Source: Novosphingobium sp. 32-60-15 (GTDB lineage Bacteria > Pseudomonadota > Alphaproteobacteria > Sphingomonadales > Sphingomonadaceae). Taken from it: a DNA stretch of 64,000 nt. Of the stretch, positions 53,909-63,693 are shown piece after piece. Position 1 is the first letter of the stretch. Each line of letters begins with the position of its first letter. The DNA lies in assembly GCF_002280675.1 (NCBI RefSeq), contig NZ_NCEN01000012.1, forward strand, positions 62,001 through 126,000. The letters run 5' to 3'. A program made the position numbers and the translations under genes. The notes under the pieces were generated by a model that searched no databases, was not told where the DNA came from, and worked only from the letters and a program-made list of their open reading frames with translations.

Positions 53909-54784
53909 GTGAGCAAAGAATTCGCCCTGATTGACGCAATGCGCGCGCTGGCCACGCACCCTGCCGCGCGGGGACTTGCCGATGATTGCGCCGTTCTTGA
54001 TTTCGGCGGCGAAGCACTGGTCGTGACGCATGACATGATGGTCGAGGGCGTCCATTGGCTGCCCGGCCAGGATATGGCTGACGTGGCGTGGAAACTGGTC
54101 GCCACCAACTTATCCGATCTTGCCGCCAAGGGCGCTGAACCGGTTGGCGTATTGCTCGGCTTTACCTTGGGCGATCAGGACGAGCGTTTCATCACAGGCC
54201 TTGCCGAAGCGCTCACAGCATTCGGCGTGCCCTTGCTCGGCGGCGATACGGTCAGCGCAAATGGCCCGCGCAGCCTTGGCCTCACAGCGCTGGGCCGCGC
54301 CACGCACCGCCCGCCGCCATCACGCGCAGGCGCAAGTCCGGGGGACAACCTCTGGCTCACCGGCCCTGTTGGCGCAGCCATGCTCGGCTTTGAAGCGCTG
54401 CGCGATCATTCCGGCGCAAATAGCGCCGCTTTCCGCCGCCCCATTCCGCGCCTCGCCCAAGGCCGCGCTCTCGCCCCGTTTGCCACCGCCATGATGGACG
54501 TTTCGGACGGCCTTTTGATTGACGCTGCGCGCATGGCTGATGCCAGCAATGTCACGTTCGCCATTGACAGCGCCGCCGTCCCGTTTCCTGCAAACCTGCC
54601 ACCAGAGCGGCGCCATGATGCCATGCGTTGGGGCGATGATTACGAGCTTTTGCTAACCCTCCCCCCCGGTATTGCCCCCCCCTGCCCTGCCTTCTGCATC
54701 GGCCTTGCCAAGCCACGCACACCATCACCTGTTATCGTTGATGGTGCAGTGCCGCAGGGTTCGTTGGGTTATACACACAGTTAA
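53909..54784 (+). CDS. thiL: Thiamine-monophosphate kinase
   Basis: A 291-residue ThiL of the PurM/ThiL fold. It phosphorylates thiamine phosphate to the active cofactor. The ATP and magnesium sites are intact: DDCAVLDFG, MMVEGVHW, GGDTVSANG, DVSDGLLID and WGDDYELLLTLP. The start is a GTG (SKEFALIDAMRAL); no good ribosome site is seen. The usual nusB neighbour is not present here. A proline-rich run near residues 255-268 is coded by a cytosine tract. Confidence 0.93.
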   Translation: MSKEFALIDAMRALATHPAARGLADDCAVLDFGGEALVVTHDMMVEGVHWLPGQDMADVAWKLVATNLSDLAAKGAEPVGVLLGFTLGDQDERFITGLAEALTAFGVPLLGGDTVSANGPRSLGLTALGRATHRPPPSRAGASPGDNLWLTGPVGAAMLGFEALRDHSGANSAAFRRPIPRLAQGRALAPFATAMMDVSDGLLIDAARMADASNVTFAIDSAAVPFPANLPPERRHDAMRWGDDYELLLTLPPGIAPPCPAFCIGLAKPRTPSPVIVDGAVPQGSLGYTHS

Positions 54785-54905
54785 CTCCCGGTTGATCCAG
54801 GTCATGGAAAGGCTTGCGAGCCAGAAATAAAACTATAGCTTCCCGTCACCCGCGAACGACGGGGACCGGCCATTCGTGGCACCGGGTATAAAGGGGGATG
54901 CCAAA

Positions 54906-57029
54906 GTGAACCTAGTCGTATTATCGATTTTACTAGGGTTGCTGGCCATCGTGTATGGCTTTGTAACCAGCCGTCAGGTCTTGAATTCACCTGCCGGCAA
55001 TGCTCGCATGCAAGAAATCGCCGCCGCCATTCAGGAAGGCGCGCAAGCCTATCTGAAGCGCCAATATACCACTATCGCCGTCGTCGGGGTCGTCGTCGCG
55101 GTGATCATTGCAGCTACGCTCGGGACCATCTCGGCGGTTGGCTTTGTCATAGGTTCGGTGCTTTCAGGCGTTGCGGGCTTCATCGGGATGAACATCTCGG
55201 TCCGCTCGAACGTTCGCACCGCTGCTGCTGCGCAAAGCGGCCTGCAACAGGGACTTACGCTGGCGTTCCGCGCAGGCGCAATCACCGGCATGCTGGTGGC
55301 TGGCCTTGCGCTACTCGCCATTGCTGTGTTCTATCACTACCTGACCGCTATCGCAGGCTACACCGTGGGCGGCGATGATCGTACGGTTGTCGATGGCCTC
55401 GTCGCGCTCGCATTCGGTGCTTCGCTCATCTCCATCTTCGCGCGTCTGGGTGGCGGCATCTTTACAAAGGCCGCTGACGTGGGCGCGGATCTTGTCGGCA
55501 AGGTCGAAGCCGGCATCCCCGAAGATGATCCACGCAACCCTGCGGTTATCGCCGATAACGTCGGCGATAACGTCGGCGATTGTGCCGGTATGGCGGCCGA
55601 TCTGTTCGAAACCTATGTCGTCACCGTTGGTGCGACCATGGTGCTCACTGCGCTGCTCCTGAAGGGCCTTGGCGATGGCTTGGGCGCGATGATGGCATTG
55701 CCGCTGCTGATAGGCGGCGTGTGCATCGTCACTTCCATCATCGGCACGTATTTCGTCAAACTGGGCAGTTCGAACAACATCATGGGCGCGATGTACAAGG
55801 GCTTCCTTGTCACCGCCGTGCTGTCGGTCGGCGCCATCTGGTGGGCGATCAGCTATGCCTTGGGCAGCATGGAAACCGCCATGTCGTATACGGTCCTTGG
55901 CGATACGGTGACGTTTAACGGGCGCACGCTGTTCTATTGCTCGCTGGTCGGCCTCGTCATCACTGGGCTGATCATCTGGATCACCGAATACTACACCAGC
56001 ACCGCTTACCGTCCGGTCCGGTCCATCGCCAAGTCATCAGAAACCGGCCACGGCACCAACGTGATCCAGGGCCTTGCCATCAGCCTTGAATCCACCGCCA
56101 TGCCAACGCTGGTGATCTGCGCCGGCATCATCGGCGCGTATCAACTCGCTGGCCTCATCGGCATTGCCTATGCCGCCACAGCCATGCTCGCCTTGGCAGG
56201 CATGGTAGTCGCTCTCGATGCTTATGGTCCGGTAACGGACAACGCGGGCGGCATTGCCGAAATGGCGGGCCTCGATGATTCGGTCCGTGAAAAGACCGAT
56301 GCCCTCGATGCCGTGGGCAACACCACCAAGGCTGTGACCAAGGGCTACGCCATCGGTTCGGCTGGCCTTGCTGCACTGGTGCTGTTTGCGGCCTACACCA
56401 CTGACTTGCGCGAGTTCTTCCCGAACCTCGCAGTCAGCTTCAGCCTTGAAAACCCCTATGTCATCGTCGGGCTGCTGCTCGGCGCGCTCCTGCCGTACCT
56501 GTTCGGTGCGATGGGCATGACCGCTGTGGGACGCGCTGCGGGCGATGTGGTGATCGATGTGCGCAACCAGTTCCGCGAAAATCCGGGCATCATGGCTGGT
56601 ACGTCCAAGCCCGATTATGCCCGCACCGTGGACCTTGTTACCAAAGCGGCGATCAAGGAAATGATCGTGCCATCGCTGCTGCCGGTGCTGGCGCCAATCG
56701 TTGTCTATTTCGTCATCGCGGCGGTTGCAGGTCAGGCCAACGGCTTTGCCGCCCTCGGCGCACTGTTGCTGGGCGTTATCGTCAGCGGCCTGTTTGTGGC
56801 CATCTCGATGACATCGGGCGGCGGCGCATGGGACAACGCCAAGAAGTACATCGAAGACGGCCACCACGGCGGAAAGGGCTCTGAAGCCCACAAAGCCGCC
56901 GTCACGGGCGATACCGTCGGTGATCCTTACAAGGACACCGCTGGCCCCGCCGTCAATCCGATGATCAAGATCACCAACATCGTCGCCTTGCTGTTGCTGG
57001 CGGCTTTGGCGGCCAACGCCGGGGTCTGA
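54906..57029 (+). CDS. hppA: Membrane-bound proton-translocating pyrophosphatase
   Basis: A 707-residue integral membrane pyrophosphatase with about 16 membrane segments. It couples PPi hydrolysis to cation pumping. The substrate motifs are present: [35 protein letters not shown] (in parts), the later [10 protein letters not shown] and the C-terminal [14 protein letters not shown]. The diagnostic [10 protein letters not shown] carries lysine where K+-dependent enzymes carry alanine, so it is of the K+-independent, H+-pumping class. The GTG at 54906 is chosen because AAGGGGG lies eight bases ahead; a GTG at 54876 is possible. Confidence 0.94.
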   Translation: MNLVVLSILLGLLAIVYGFVTSRQVLNSPAGNARMQEIAAAIQEGAQAYLKRQYTTIAVVGVVVAVIIAATLGTISAVGFVIGSVLSGVAGFIGMNISVRSNVRTAAAAQSGLQQGLTLAFRAGAITGMLVAGLALLAIAVFYHYLTAIAGYTVGGDDRTVVDGLVALAFGASLISIFARLGGGIFTKAADVGADLVGKVEAGIPEDDPRNPAVIADNVGDNVGDCAGMAADLFETYVVTVGATMVLTALLLKGLGDGLGAMMALPLLIGGVCIVTSIIGTYFVKLGSSNNIMGAMYKGFLVTAVLSVGAIWWAISYALGSMETAMSYTVLGDTVTFNGRTLFYCSLVGLVITGLIIWITEYYTSTAYRPVRSIAKSSETGHGTNVIQGLAISLESTAMPTLVICAGIIGAYQLAGLIGIAYAATAMLALAGMVVALDAYGPVTDNAGGIAEMAGLDDSVREKTDALDAVGNTTKAVTKGYAIGSAGLAALVLFAAYTTDLREFFPNLAVSFSLENPYVIVGLLLGALLPYLFGAMGMTAVGRAAGDVVIDVRNQFRENPGIMAGTSKPDYARTVDLVTKAAIKEMIVPSLLPVLAPIVVYFVIAAVAGQANGFAALGALLLGVIVSGLFVAISMTSGGGAWDNAKKYIEDGHHGGKGSEAHKAAVTGDTVGDPYKDTAGPAVNPMIKITNIVALLLLAALAANAGV

Positions 57030-57061
57030 TCCCGGCATAATACCCAATACGAAAACTACAG

Positions 57062-57095
57062 CGCCGTCCGGACCAATCCGGGCGGCGTAATTGTT
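57062..57095 (+). terminator. Terminator after hppA
   Basis: Eleven-base arms at 57062-57072 and 57077-57087, with one wobble pair and a CCAA loop, are followed by TAATTGTTTT. It separates hppA from the acyltransferase cassette. Confidence 0.75.
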
Positions 57096-57148
57096 TTGCA
57101 GGCGCGTTAACCGAGTTTTCGCGTATCCCCTGTAATCAGACACTTACC

Positions 57149-58327
57149 TTGAACGCTCCGCCATTCTCCCAGTTGCCCGCCACAACGGTTCTTGAGCCGA
57201 TTGGAACACTGTGCGCAAAGGCCTCAAACTGGCGTGACTGGGCTGAACAAGAAGCACGGATGCGCTGGCAATCCCTTGCCGATGGCGCGGCCATGCCCAA
57301 CCCCTTCTTCGAACCGTGGTACCTGCTCCCCGCGCTCGCGGCCTTCGATCCGCTGGGCCAAGTGCATCTGGGCCAAGTGCAGTTGTTCACTGTCGCAATT
57401 GGCGATCAACTGGTTGGTTTGCTTCCGTTGCATGTGGCTGCACGCTACGGCCGGTGGCGCTTGCCGCATCGTGCCACATGGATTCATGCCAACGCCTTCT
57501 TCGGCGCACCGCTTGTCCGCACGGGATACGAGGTAATATTCTGGCAGGCCTTGCTGGATTGGGCTGATAGCGCTTGTGGCAAAGCCCTGTTTCTCCATCT
57601 TCCGTCCATGCCGCTGGACCAACCGCTCACCCAAGCGCTGTTCGATCTCGCCAGCGCGGAAAACCGCACTGCGGCCTTGGTCATGCGCGAACAGCGCGCG
57701 CTGCTGCAATCCACTCTCGCGCCAGAAATCTATCTTGAACAAGCGCTTACCGCCAAAAAGCGCAAAGAATTGCGCCGCCAGCACGCCCGCTTGGCCGAAC
57801 AAGGCGCACTGACATTCGCACGCAGCGAAACCGAACACGACATCGGCCCTTGGATCGATCAATTCCTGCGGCTCGAACACAGCGGCTGGAAGGGCAAGGC
57901 TGGCAGCGCCATGATCTGCGCGCCTGAAACCGAAGCTCTGTTTCGCACCTCGCTCGAACACGCTGCAGCCCTTGGCAAACTCGAACGGCTCACGCTTGCT
58001 CTTGACGATAAACCCATCGCGATGCGCGCCAATTTCCTCACCCCACCGGGCAGTTTTTCTTACAAAACTGCATTCGACGAAGCCTACGCCCGTTTCTCTC
58101 CCGGCGTTCTGCTTCAGCGCGAAAACCTTGCCCTGCTGGACCGGCAAAGCATCGCGTGGTGCGATAGCTGCGCCGCGCCAGATCATCCGATGATCGACAG
58201 CCTGTGGACCGAACGCCGCCCCATCGGGCGCATCTCCATCGCCATTGGCGGCAAGAACCGCCGCCGCATTTTCAACTTACTCAACGCTATCGAACTTAAA
58301 CGCAATCCCATTGGACTGACGTTATGA
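57149..58327 (+). CDS. BioF2/CelD-like GNAT acyltransferase
   Basis: A 392-residue protein of the Acetyltransf_6 (BioF2-like, FemAB-like) group: two GNAT domains in tandem. The N-terminal PNPFFEPWYLLPAL and the later KRKELRRQHARLAEQG, SGWKGKAGSAM and SYKTAFDEAYARFSPGVLLQ segments are typical. Such enzymes move an acyl or aminoacyl group onto a surface polymer or an unknown acceptor. The start is a TTG at 57149 with no ribosome site, so the true start is uncertain. Its stop overlaps the next start by four bases. Confidence 0.8.
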   Translation: MNAPPFSQLPATTVLEPIGTLCAKASNWRDWAEQEARMRWQSLADGAAMPNPFFEPWYLLPALAAFDPLGQVHLGQVQLFTVAIGDQLVGLLPLHVAARYGRWRLPHRATWIHANAFFGAPLVRTGYEVIFWQALLDWADSACGKALFLHLPSMPLDQPLTQALFDLASAENRTAALVMREQRALLQSTLAPEIYLEQALTAKKRKELRRQHARLAEQGALTFARSETEHDIGPWIDQFLRLEHSGWKGKAGSAMICAPETEALFRTSLEHAAALGKLERLTLALDDKPIAMRANFLTPPGSFSYKTAFDEAYARFSPGVLLQRENLALLDRQSIAWCDSCAAPDHPMIDSLWTERRPIGRISIAIGGKNRRRIFNLLNAIELKRNPIGLTL

Positions 58328-59205
58328 ACGACCACACGACCACATTCGCCCCATCCGTTGCACTCGATACGTTCGATGCAGCGTCGCGCGCCACCTTTGC
58401 CGCGTCCTATCCCGAAATCCCGCACAAGCTGGGCCACCAGCTGGGCGATCATCCCCTGATGCAACTGGATGCACTGGCACAAATGGCCGAGGCCCTTCCC
58501 CAAAACAGCGTCGAGTATAACCGCGCCGATCTGCCGCTTGGCCTCAATGGCGAAAAAGCGCCCGAAAACGGCATCGGCATTGGCGAAACCATCCGCAATA
58601 TCGCCAAGACGGGCAGTTGGGCTGCACTCAAAAACATCGAGCAGGTCCCTGCCTACAACACCTTGCTCACCACGTTGCTGGAAGAGCTTCGGCCAGCCAT
58701 AGAGGCAAAAACAGGGGCAATGTTAAAACCACAGGGGTTCATTTTTATAACCAGCCCAAATGGCGTTACGCCCTATCATTTTGATCCTGAACACAACATC
58801 CTGCTGCAATTGATGGGCAGCAAAGTGATGACCATGTTCCCCGCAGGCGATGCCCGCTTTGCGCCTGATGAAACGCATGAAACCTATCACACCGGTGGCG
58901 GGCGTGACTTGTTCTGGCGCGATGATCTGGTTGCGGGTGGGCAGCCGTGGCCACTTGCCCCCGGCGAAGCGCTCTATGTGCCGGTCATGTCGCCGCACTT
59001 TGTCAAGAACGGCCCTGCCCCTTCCGTCTCGCTGTCTATCACATGGCGCTCCGAATGGAGCTTTGCCGAAGCGGACGCACGGGCTTTCAACAGCCTATTG
59101 CGCAAGGCCGGTCTTGTACCGCGCGCGCCCGGTCGTTGGCCCGCCACCAATCGTGCCAAAGCTTTTGGCTGGCGGCTCTATCGCAAAGTGATGTCTTCAC
59201 GCTGA
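58324..59205 (+). CDS. JmjC/cupin-like iron dioxygenase family protein
   Basis: A 293-residue protein of the cupin_8/JmjC-like group. The Fe(II) ligands fit: H152 and D154 in TPYHFDPEH, and H225 in MSPHFVKNG, with the 2-oxoglutarate side near TSPNGVTPY. It should therefore be an oxygenase, hydroxylating a protein or small molecule, although it is often annotated as a transcriptional regulator. It is coupled by an ATGA overlap to the acyltransferase gene and followed 46 bases later by the thioesterase gene. A short low-GC patch lies inside it at about 58711-58760. Confidence 0.85.
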   Translation: MNDHTTTFAPSVALDTFDAASRATFAASYPEIPHKLGHQLGDHPLMQLDALAQMAEALPQNSVEYNRADLPLGLNGEKAPENGIGIGETIRNIAKTGSWAALKNIEQVPAYNTLLTTLLEELRPAIEAKTGAMLKPQGFIFITSPNGVTPYHFDPEHNILLQLMGSKVMTMFPAGDARFAPDETHETYHTGGGRDLFWRDDLVAGGQPWPLAPGEALYVPVMSPHFVKNGPAPSVSLSITWRSEWSFAEADARAFNSLLRKAGLVPRAPGRWPATNRAKAFGWRLYRKVMSSR

Positions 59206-59251
59206 TGCACACAGCGTTGACGAAAATGCCGCTCCGGTCCATCGCTTGGCG

Positions 59252-60145
59252 ATGATTGAGAGCGAAAATCCTACCCGGCAAGAGCTTGTCCAACGCTTGC
59301 TTGACCTGTTGAATGTTAAAAACCAAGGCGCTGATCACTTCGAGGGCAGCCGCAAGATTGGCGGTGTCGGACGTGTTTTCGGCGGTCAGGTCATCGGCCA
59401 GGCGCTTGCCAGCGCTGAACGTACCGTTCCCGATGACCGCCCCGTCCACTCGCTCCATGCCTATTTCTTGCGCGGTGGCAGTGAAGATCACGTGATCGAC
59501 TTCAAGGTTGAGCGCGATCTGGATGGCAGCAGCTTTTCCAACCGTCGCGTCGTTGCCAGCCAGCTTGGCAAACCCATCCTCAACATGGTCTTATCGTTCC
59601 ACAAACGCGAAGAGGGCCTGCACCATGCCGAACCCATGCCACAGGTTCCCGGCCCCGAAGGCCTTGCCAGCGAAGCGGAATTGCATCGCCAGCACATCGA
59701 CAAAGTGCCTACGGCGCATCGCAAGTTCATGCTCCAGCCCCGTCCGATCGAACTTCGTCCTGTCTGGCCACGCGCATGGATTGATGGCCAGCCGCAAGAA
59801 CCCGTTGCCAGGACCTGGTTCCGATCAGTCGCGCCGTTGCCCGATGATCCGCGCATCCATCGCGCTGTCCTGGCCTATGCCAGCGACATGACCCTGCTTG
59901 GCACTGCGACCCAGCCCCATGCCGCAAGCATGCTCAAAGGCGAACTGATGGTCGTCAGCCTTGATCATGCCATCTGGTTCCATGATGATTTCCGCGCCGA
60001 CGAATGGCTGCTCTACGCCTGCGACAGCCCGTGGGCTGGCCGGGCACGTGGCTATAATAGGGGCAGCATTTACACCGCGGGCGGAAAACTTGTTGCCAGT
60101 GTCACGCAAGAGGGCTTGATCCGCCCTGTAAAGCCCAACCAATGA
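59252..60145 (+). CDS. tesB: Acyl-CoA thioesterase II (TesB family)
   Basis: A 297-residue double-hotdog thioesterase that frees fatty acids from acyl-CoA. Conserved points are GRVFGGQVIGQAL, HSLHAYFLRGG, SFSNRRVVASQ, the catalytic-site aspartate in ASDMTLLGT and the glutamine in VTQEGLIRP. The size fits TesB. The ATG at 59252 is used; a TTG two codons earlier is less likely. Its stop forms a TGATCA palindrome with the stop of the convergent gene. It may supply or clear acyl groups for the cassette upstream. Confidence 0.93.
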   Translation: MIESENPTRQELVQRLLDLLNVKNQGADHFEGSRKIGGVGRVFGGQVIGQALASAERTVPDDRPVHSLHAYFLRGGSEDHVIDFKVERDLDGSSFSNRRVVASQLGKPILNMVLSFHKREEGLHHAEPMPQVPGPEGLASEAELHRQHIDKVPTAHRKFMLQPRPIELRPVWPRAWIDGQPQEPVARTWFRSVAPLPDDPRIHRAVLAYASDMTLLGTATQPHAASMLKGELMVVSLDHAIWFHDDFRADEWLLYACDSPWAGRARGYNRGSIYTAGGKLVASVTQEGLIRPVKPNQ

Positions 60146-60598
60146 TCATGGTGCAGGACACGCCGCACCTTCAATGCGCGGCGTGGCAATCATCGTAAAT
60201 ACGACTTTGCCCAAAGCCGCCGCGCCGGGCCTATCGGCCAGATCGCGCGCCACTTTATCAAACCGCTGGCAATTTGCCGGATCGGTTGCCCCGCCGCCAT
60301 AACGGTTGCCCATCCGCGTCGAATAGGCATCATAGGATCGCGGCTTATCTGAGAAGAACGCGCGCAAACGGCGGTCCGCCGCGGCAAAGGCCGGGCGGTG
60401 CACGTCCCGCATCGCCTCGTACCCCTCGGACATATCTGATCCTATGGCTTTGCAGCGCAAGTTCACGGTCATCATCATTGTGCTGAATTCATTCAGCCGG
60501 GCCGCCGTCAGCGTTGCCCTGTCAAGGCAGCCCGTCGCTTGTGCAGGAACTGACACGATCAGCCCCGCGATAACGGCACAGCTTGCCAGCGCTCTCAT
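60146..60598 (-). CDS. Exported protein of unknown function
   Basis: A 150-residue protein with a signal peptide (ALASCAVIAGLIVSVPAQA). The mature part is helical and has cysteines near its start, middle and end (TGCLDRA, LRCKAIG, ANCQRFD, GAACPAP), so two disulfide bonds are plausible. No family is recognised. Its ATG at 60598 overlaps the stop of the upstream gene by four bases; an earlier GTG at 60619 would spoil the signal peptide. Confidence 0.7.
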   Translation of the reverse strand: MRALASCAVIAGLIVSVPAQATGCLDRATLTAARLNEFSTMMMTVNLRCKAIGSDMSEGYEAMRDVHRPAFAAADRRLRAFFSDKPRSYDAYSTRMGNRYGGGATDPANCQRFDKVARDLADRPGAAALGKVVFTMIATPRIEGAACPAP

Positions 60599-61488
60599 TG
60601 CGCGGCCGCAATCTGGCACGGCGTTACCGGCACTGCCATGATCGCCTGGAACTGCTGCACCATCGCAAGTTGGCGGTTATAGGCTTGTGCTGCCACTTGC
60701 TGAAACGCGCTCGCCTCATGTGCGATTACGTTCATCGGGGTGGGATCGCGGGCCAATTGCAGGCTGTCATAGACTTGCTGCAAACGCTGCATATGCGCCA
60801 CCGCCGCAGCATTATTGGCCTGCGCTATTTCCATCACGGGCTTATAGCGTGTCTCATGAAAGTCATTGCGTTGTTCGGCTGAACAAAATGCCGTGGGAAG
60901 GGTCAAATCGGGCACATCGTTCATCACCGGACGCGCAGGCAAAGCAAAGCCTTGTGTGGCTGCCACTTGTAAAGTTGCCCCACCCACCTCTTGTGATTTT
61001 GCCAGTTCTTCCAGCAATGCGGTATCATCCATCGCGGGCAGTTCTTCTTTGGGCATGCGTGCAGCATCAGTGGCAACCCGCGAAACTATTGCCGATGGCG
61101 CAGGTACTGCGGCAACTACGGGCGCAGCAGCCATCACAGGAACCGGCAGGGACTGGCCACGAGTCACCACTACCGGCGCTTCAACCAGTGGTGCAGGCGG
61201 AATAGCCGCCGCACTTGCAGCAGGTGCGGTTGCAGCAGGAGCCGCTAAAACGGGTGGGGCACTTTTGCGCAGGTTGGCCACTTTCGCTTTGGCAAGCGCA
61301 CTGAACGTCCCGGCGGGATATTGTTGCAAATAGGCTTCATACATCGTCGGATCGTCACTGCCCGTGACCGATTGCCAGAACGCTAGTTCAAATTGGGTGC
61401 CGACACCGTTGCCCGTCTGGGCCCAGGCAGGCGCGGCAAGGCACAATGCCAACGCCATTGCCCCGCCAAGATGTCCACGAATCCCCAT
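60595..61488 (-). CDS. Exported protein with a TPR-like N-terminal motif, unknown function
   Basis: A 297-residue protein (from the ATG at 61488; ATG codons at 61503 and 61533 also open the frame) with a signal peptide ending at AWAQ. Residues 30-70 carry the short helical repeat ELAFWQSV-x-DDPTMYEAYLQQYPAGTF-x-ALAKAK, found beside many bacterial caspase-like and adenylate cyclase proteins. A long Ala/Pro linker follows, then a helical C-terminal domain (about 190-290). It is coupled by overlap to the smaller exported protein, so the two probably act together in the periplasm. Confidence 0.68.
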   Translation of the reverse strand: MGIRGHLGGAMALALCLAAPAWAQTGNGVGTQFELAFWQSVTGSDDPTMYEAYLQQYPAGTFSALAKAKVANLRKSAPPVLAAPAATAPAASAAAIPPAPLVEAPVVVTRGQSLPVPVMAAAPVVAAVPAPSAIVSRVATDAARMPKEELPAMDDTALLEELAKSQEVGGATLQVAATQGFALPARPVMNDVPDLTLPTAFCSAEQRNDFHETRYKPVMEIAQANNAAAVAHMQRLQQVYDSLQLARDPTPMNVIAHEASAFQQVAAQAYNRQLAMVQQFQAIMAVPVTPCQIAAAQ

Positions 61489-61677
61489 TCCGCCACTTTC
61501 CATAGGCCGCACCCCCGTGCAGCTTTCAATCAATTGGCGCTACTTAAACACCAACTCCCTGAACGTGCTACAAACAGCAAAGGTTAGCGTGTCGGCAAGG
61601 ACAAATTTCATATAAATCCAATAAGGTTCATTATGTGATCGCCCTCGGCTTGCCTTGTTGCTTTCATCACGCCGCGC

Positions 61678-63615
61678 CTAACCTGACGGATGGTAGAAAT
61701 CATAAACCGTTTGCGCCACTGCCGCGCTTACACCGGGTGCGCGTTGCAAATCTTCAAGGCTGGCGGCGCGCACTTTGCCTGCAGTACCAAAATGCAAAAG
61801 CAGCGCCCGTTTGCGCGCCGGACCAATGCCCGCAATTTCATCAAGCGGGCTGGCGGTAATCGCGCGGCTGCGTTTCGCGCGGTGTGCGCCAATGGCAAAA
61901 CGGTGAACTTCATCGCGCATCATCTGCAAATGGAACAGCACGGGCGAATTGACCGGCAGCATTTTCTCGCGCCCGTCGGGGAAATGGAAAACCTCGCGCC
62001 CATCACGGCCATGATGCGGCCCCTTGGCAATTGCCACCAGCGCCACATCCTCAATCCCAAGCTCGCCCAGAGCCTCCTTTACTGAAGACATCTGCCCTTT
62101 GCCGCCATCGATCAGAACCAGATCGGGCCACATGCCGTTCTCACGGTCAGGGTCATCTTCCTGCGCTTTTCCGAACCGCCGTGTCATCACTTCGCGCATC
62201 ATCGCAAAGTCGTCATTGGTTTGCGCGGTCTTGATGTTCCACTTGCGATATTGCGCTTTTACAAAGCCTTCCGGCCCCGCCACGATCATCGCACCCAAGG
62301 CATTGGTGCCCTGAATGTGGCTGTTGTCGTAAACCTCTATCCGCTGCGGCACTTCGGGCAGTTCCAGAAATTCGGCCAGCTCACGCATTACTTTGGCCTT
62401 GGTCCCGCTTTCGGCCATGCGCCGTTCAAGCGCTTCGACTGCATTGCGCTGCGCCTGCTCCATCAGCCGCCGACGGTCCCCGCGCTGCGGCACCGAGATA
62501 TCGACTTTACCGCCCGCTGCTTCGCACAGCGCCTCGGCCAGCAAATCCGCCTCGGGCAATTCGCGATCCACCAGTATCAAACGCGCGGGCGGCACTTCTT
62601 CGTAGAATTGCGCAAGGAAGCTGGTCATCACCTCTTCCTCGGCCAGCCCATCGGTATGCGTCGGGAAGAACGCGCGATGACCCCAGTTCTGCCCGCCGCG
62701 AATGAAGAACGCCTGCACCGCAACCTGCCCGCCCTTGGTTGCCATCGCGAACACATCGGCGTTGCCCACGCCCTCGGCGTTGATCGCCTGGCTGCCCTGA
62801 ATGAACGTGGCGGCGCGTAACCGGTCGCGCATCATCGCAGCGCGTTCAAAGTCCAGATTCTCCGCCGCCGCCTGCATCTGGGCCTCGATCTCGCGCTGCA
62901 CCGCGCTTGATTTGCCGCCCAGAAAATCCTTCGCCTGCCGCACCAGTTCGGCATAATCGCCTTCCGAAATCCGGTCGACGCAGGGCGCTGAACACCGCTT
63001 GATCTGGTAAAGCAAACAGGGCCGGTCGCGCCGCGACATGAAACCATCGTTGCAGCTGCGCAAAAGGAACAGCTTTTGCAGCGCATTGATCGTGGTGTTC
63101 ACACTGCCCGCGCTGGCAAACGGCCCGTAATAATTGCCCTTGGCCTTGCGCGCACCGCGATGCTTTTGAATGCGCGGAAACGCATGGTCGGCACGCAAAA
63201 GGATAAACGGAAACGACTTATCATCGCGCAACAGCACGTTGTAGGGTGGGCGAAAGCGCTTGATCAGTTGCGCTTCCAACAGCAGCGCCTCGGCTTCGGA
63301 ATTGGTCGTGATGATGGTCATCGACCGCGTCTGGCTGACCATGCGGCGCAACCGGTTGGTCAGCCGGTCCACTTGCGTATAATTCACCACACGGTTCTTA
63401 AGCGCCCGCGCCTTGCCCACATAAAGCACATCGCCGCGCGCATCGAGCATCCGGTAAACACCCGGTGTCGGCTTCAAAGTCTGCACCGTATCGCGGATAA
63501 CCGATATGCCCTTGTCAATGTCGGGCTGGTCCGCACCGCGCACGGTTACAGACGCGCGATCCTCATGGAATCGTTCGGTATCGCGGTCAGGCGGGGTTTC
63601 GGGCTTGCGGGCCAT
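61678..63615 (-). CDS. uvrC: Excinuclease ABC subunit C
   Basis: A 645-residue nucleotide-excision repair nuclease. The GIY-YIG domain (TPGVYRMLDARGDVLYVGKA in parts, about 52-130), the UVR domain binding UvrB (about 235-270), the RNase H-like endonuclease (with DLVLIDGGKGQ) and a C-terminal helix-hairpin-helix pair (EIAGIGPARKRALL, LQRAPGVSAAV) are all there. No LexA-type GTTC-N7-GTTC box lies just upstream. The 78 bases before it separate it from the receptor gene. Confidence 0.96.
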   Translation of the reverse strand: MARKPETPPDRDTERFHEDRASVTVRGADQPDIDKGISVIRDTVQTLKPTPGVYRMLDARGDVLYVGKARALKNRVVNYTQVDRLTNRLRRMVSQTRSMTIITTNSEAEALLLEAQLIKRFRPPYNVLLRDDKSFPFILLRADHAFPRIQKHRGARKAKGNYYGPFASAGSVNTTINALQKLFLLRSCNDGFMSRRDRPCLLYQIKRCSAPCVDRISEGDYAELVRQAKDFLGGKSSAVQREIEAQMQAAAENLDFERAAMMRDRLRAATFIQGSQAINAEGVGNADVFAMATKGGQVAVQAFFIRGGQNWGHRAFFPTHTDGLAEEEVMTSFLAQFYEEVPPARLILVDRELPEADLLAEALCEAAGGKVDISVPQRGDRRRLMEQAQRNAVEALERRMAESGTKAKVMRELAEFLELPEVPQRIEVYDNSHIQGTNALGAMIVAGPEGFVKAQYRKWNIKTAQTNDDFAMMREVMTRRFGKAQEDDPDRENGMWPDLVLIDGGKGQMSSVKEALGELGIEDVALVAIAKGPHHGRDGREVFHFPDGREKMLPVNSPVLFHLQMMRDEVHRFAIGAHRAKRSRAITASPLDEIAGIGPARKRALLLHFGTAGKVRAASLEDLQRAPGVSAAVAQTVYDFYHPSG

Positions 63616-63693
63616 AGTGCAACCGCAAATAGTCGCTCTGCCCCGCCACGCAATGGGTCAGAGGGGCATTTCCCCAGACCCTGTCATCAGCCG

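Noticed and set aside
56037..57143. A 368-codon open frame antisense to the end of hppA
   Set aside because: It lies opposite highly conserved pyrophosphatase motifs and continues through the hppA terminator.
58711..58760. Low-GC patch with AAA, TTA and ATA codons inside the cupin gene
   Set aside because: It is only about 50 bases long, stays in frame and codes for the normal barrel strand, so chance or expression tuning explains it.
63616..63693. Possible LexA box upstream of uvrC
   Set aside because: No GTTC-N7-GTTC pair is present in this gap.
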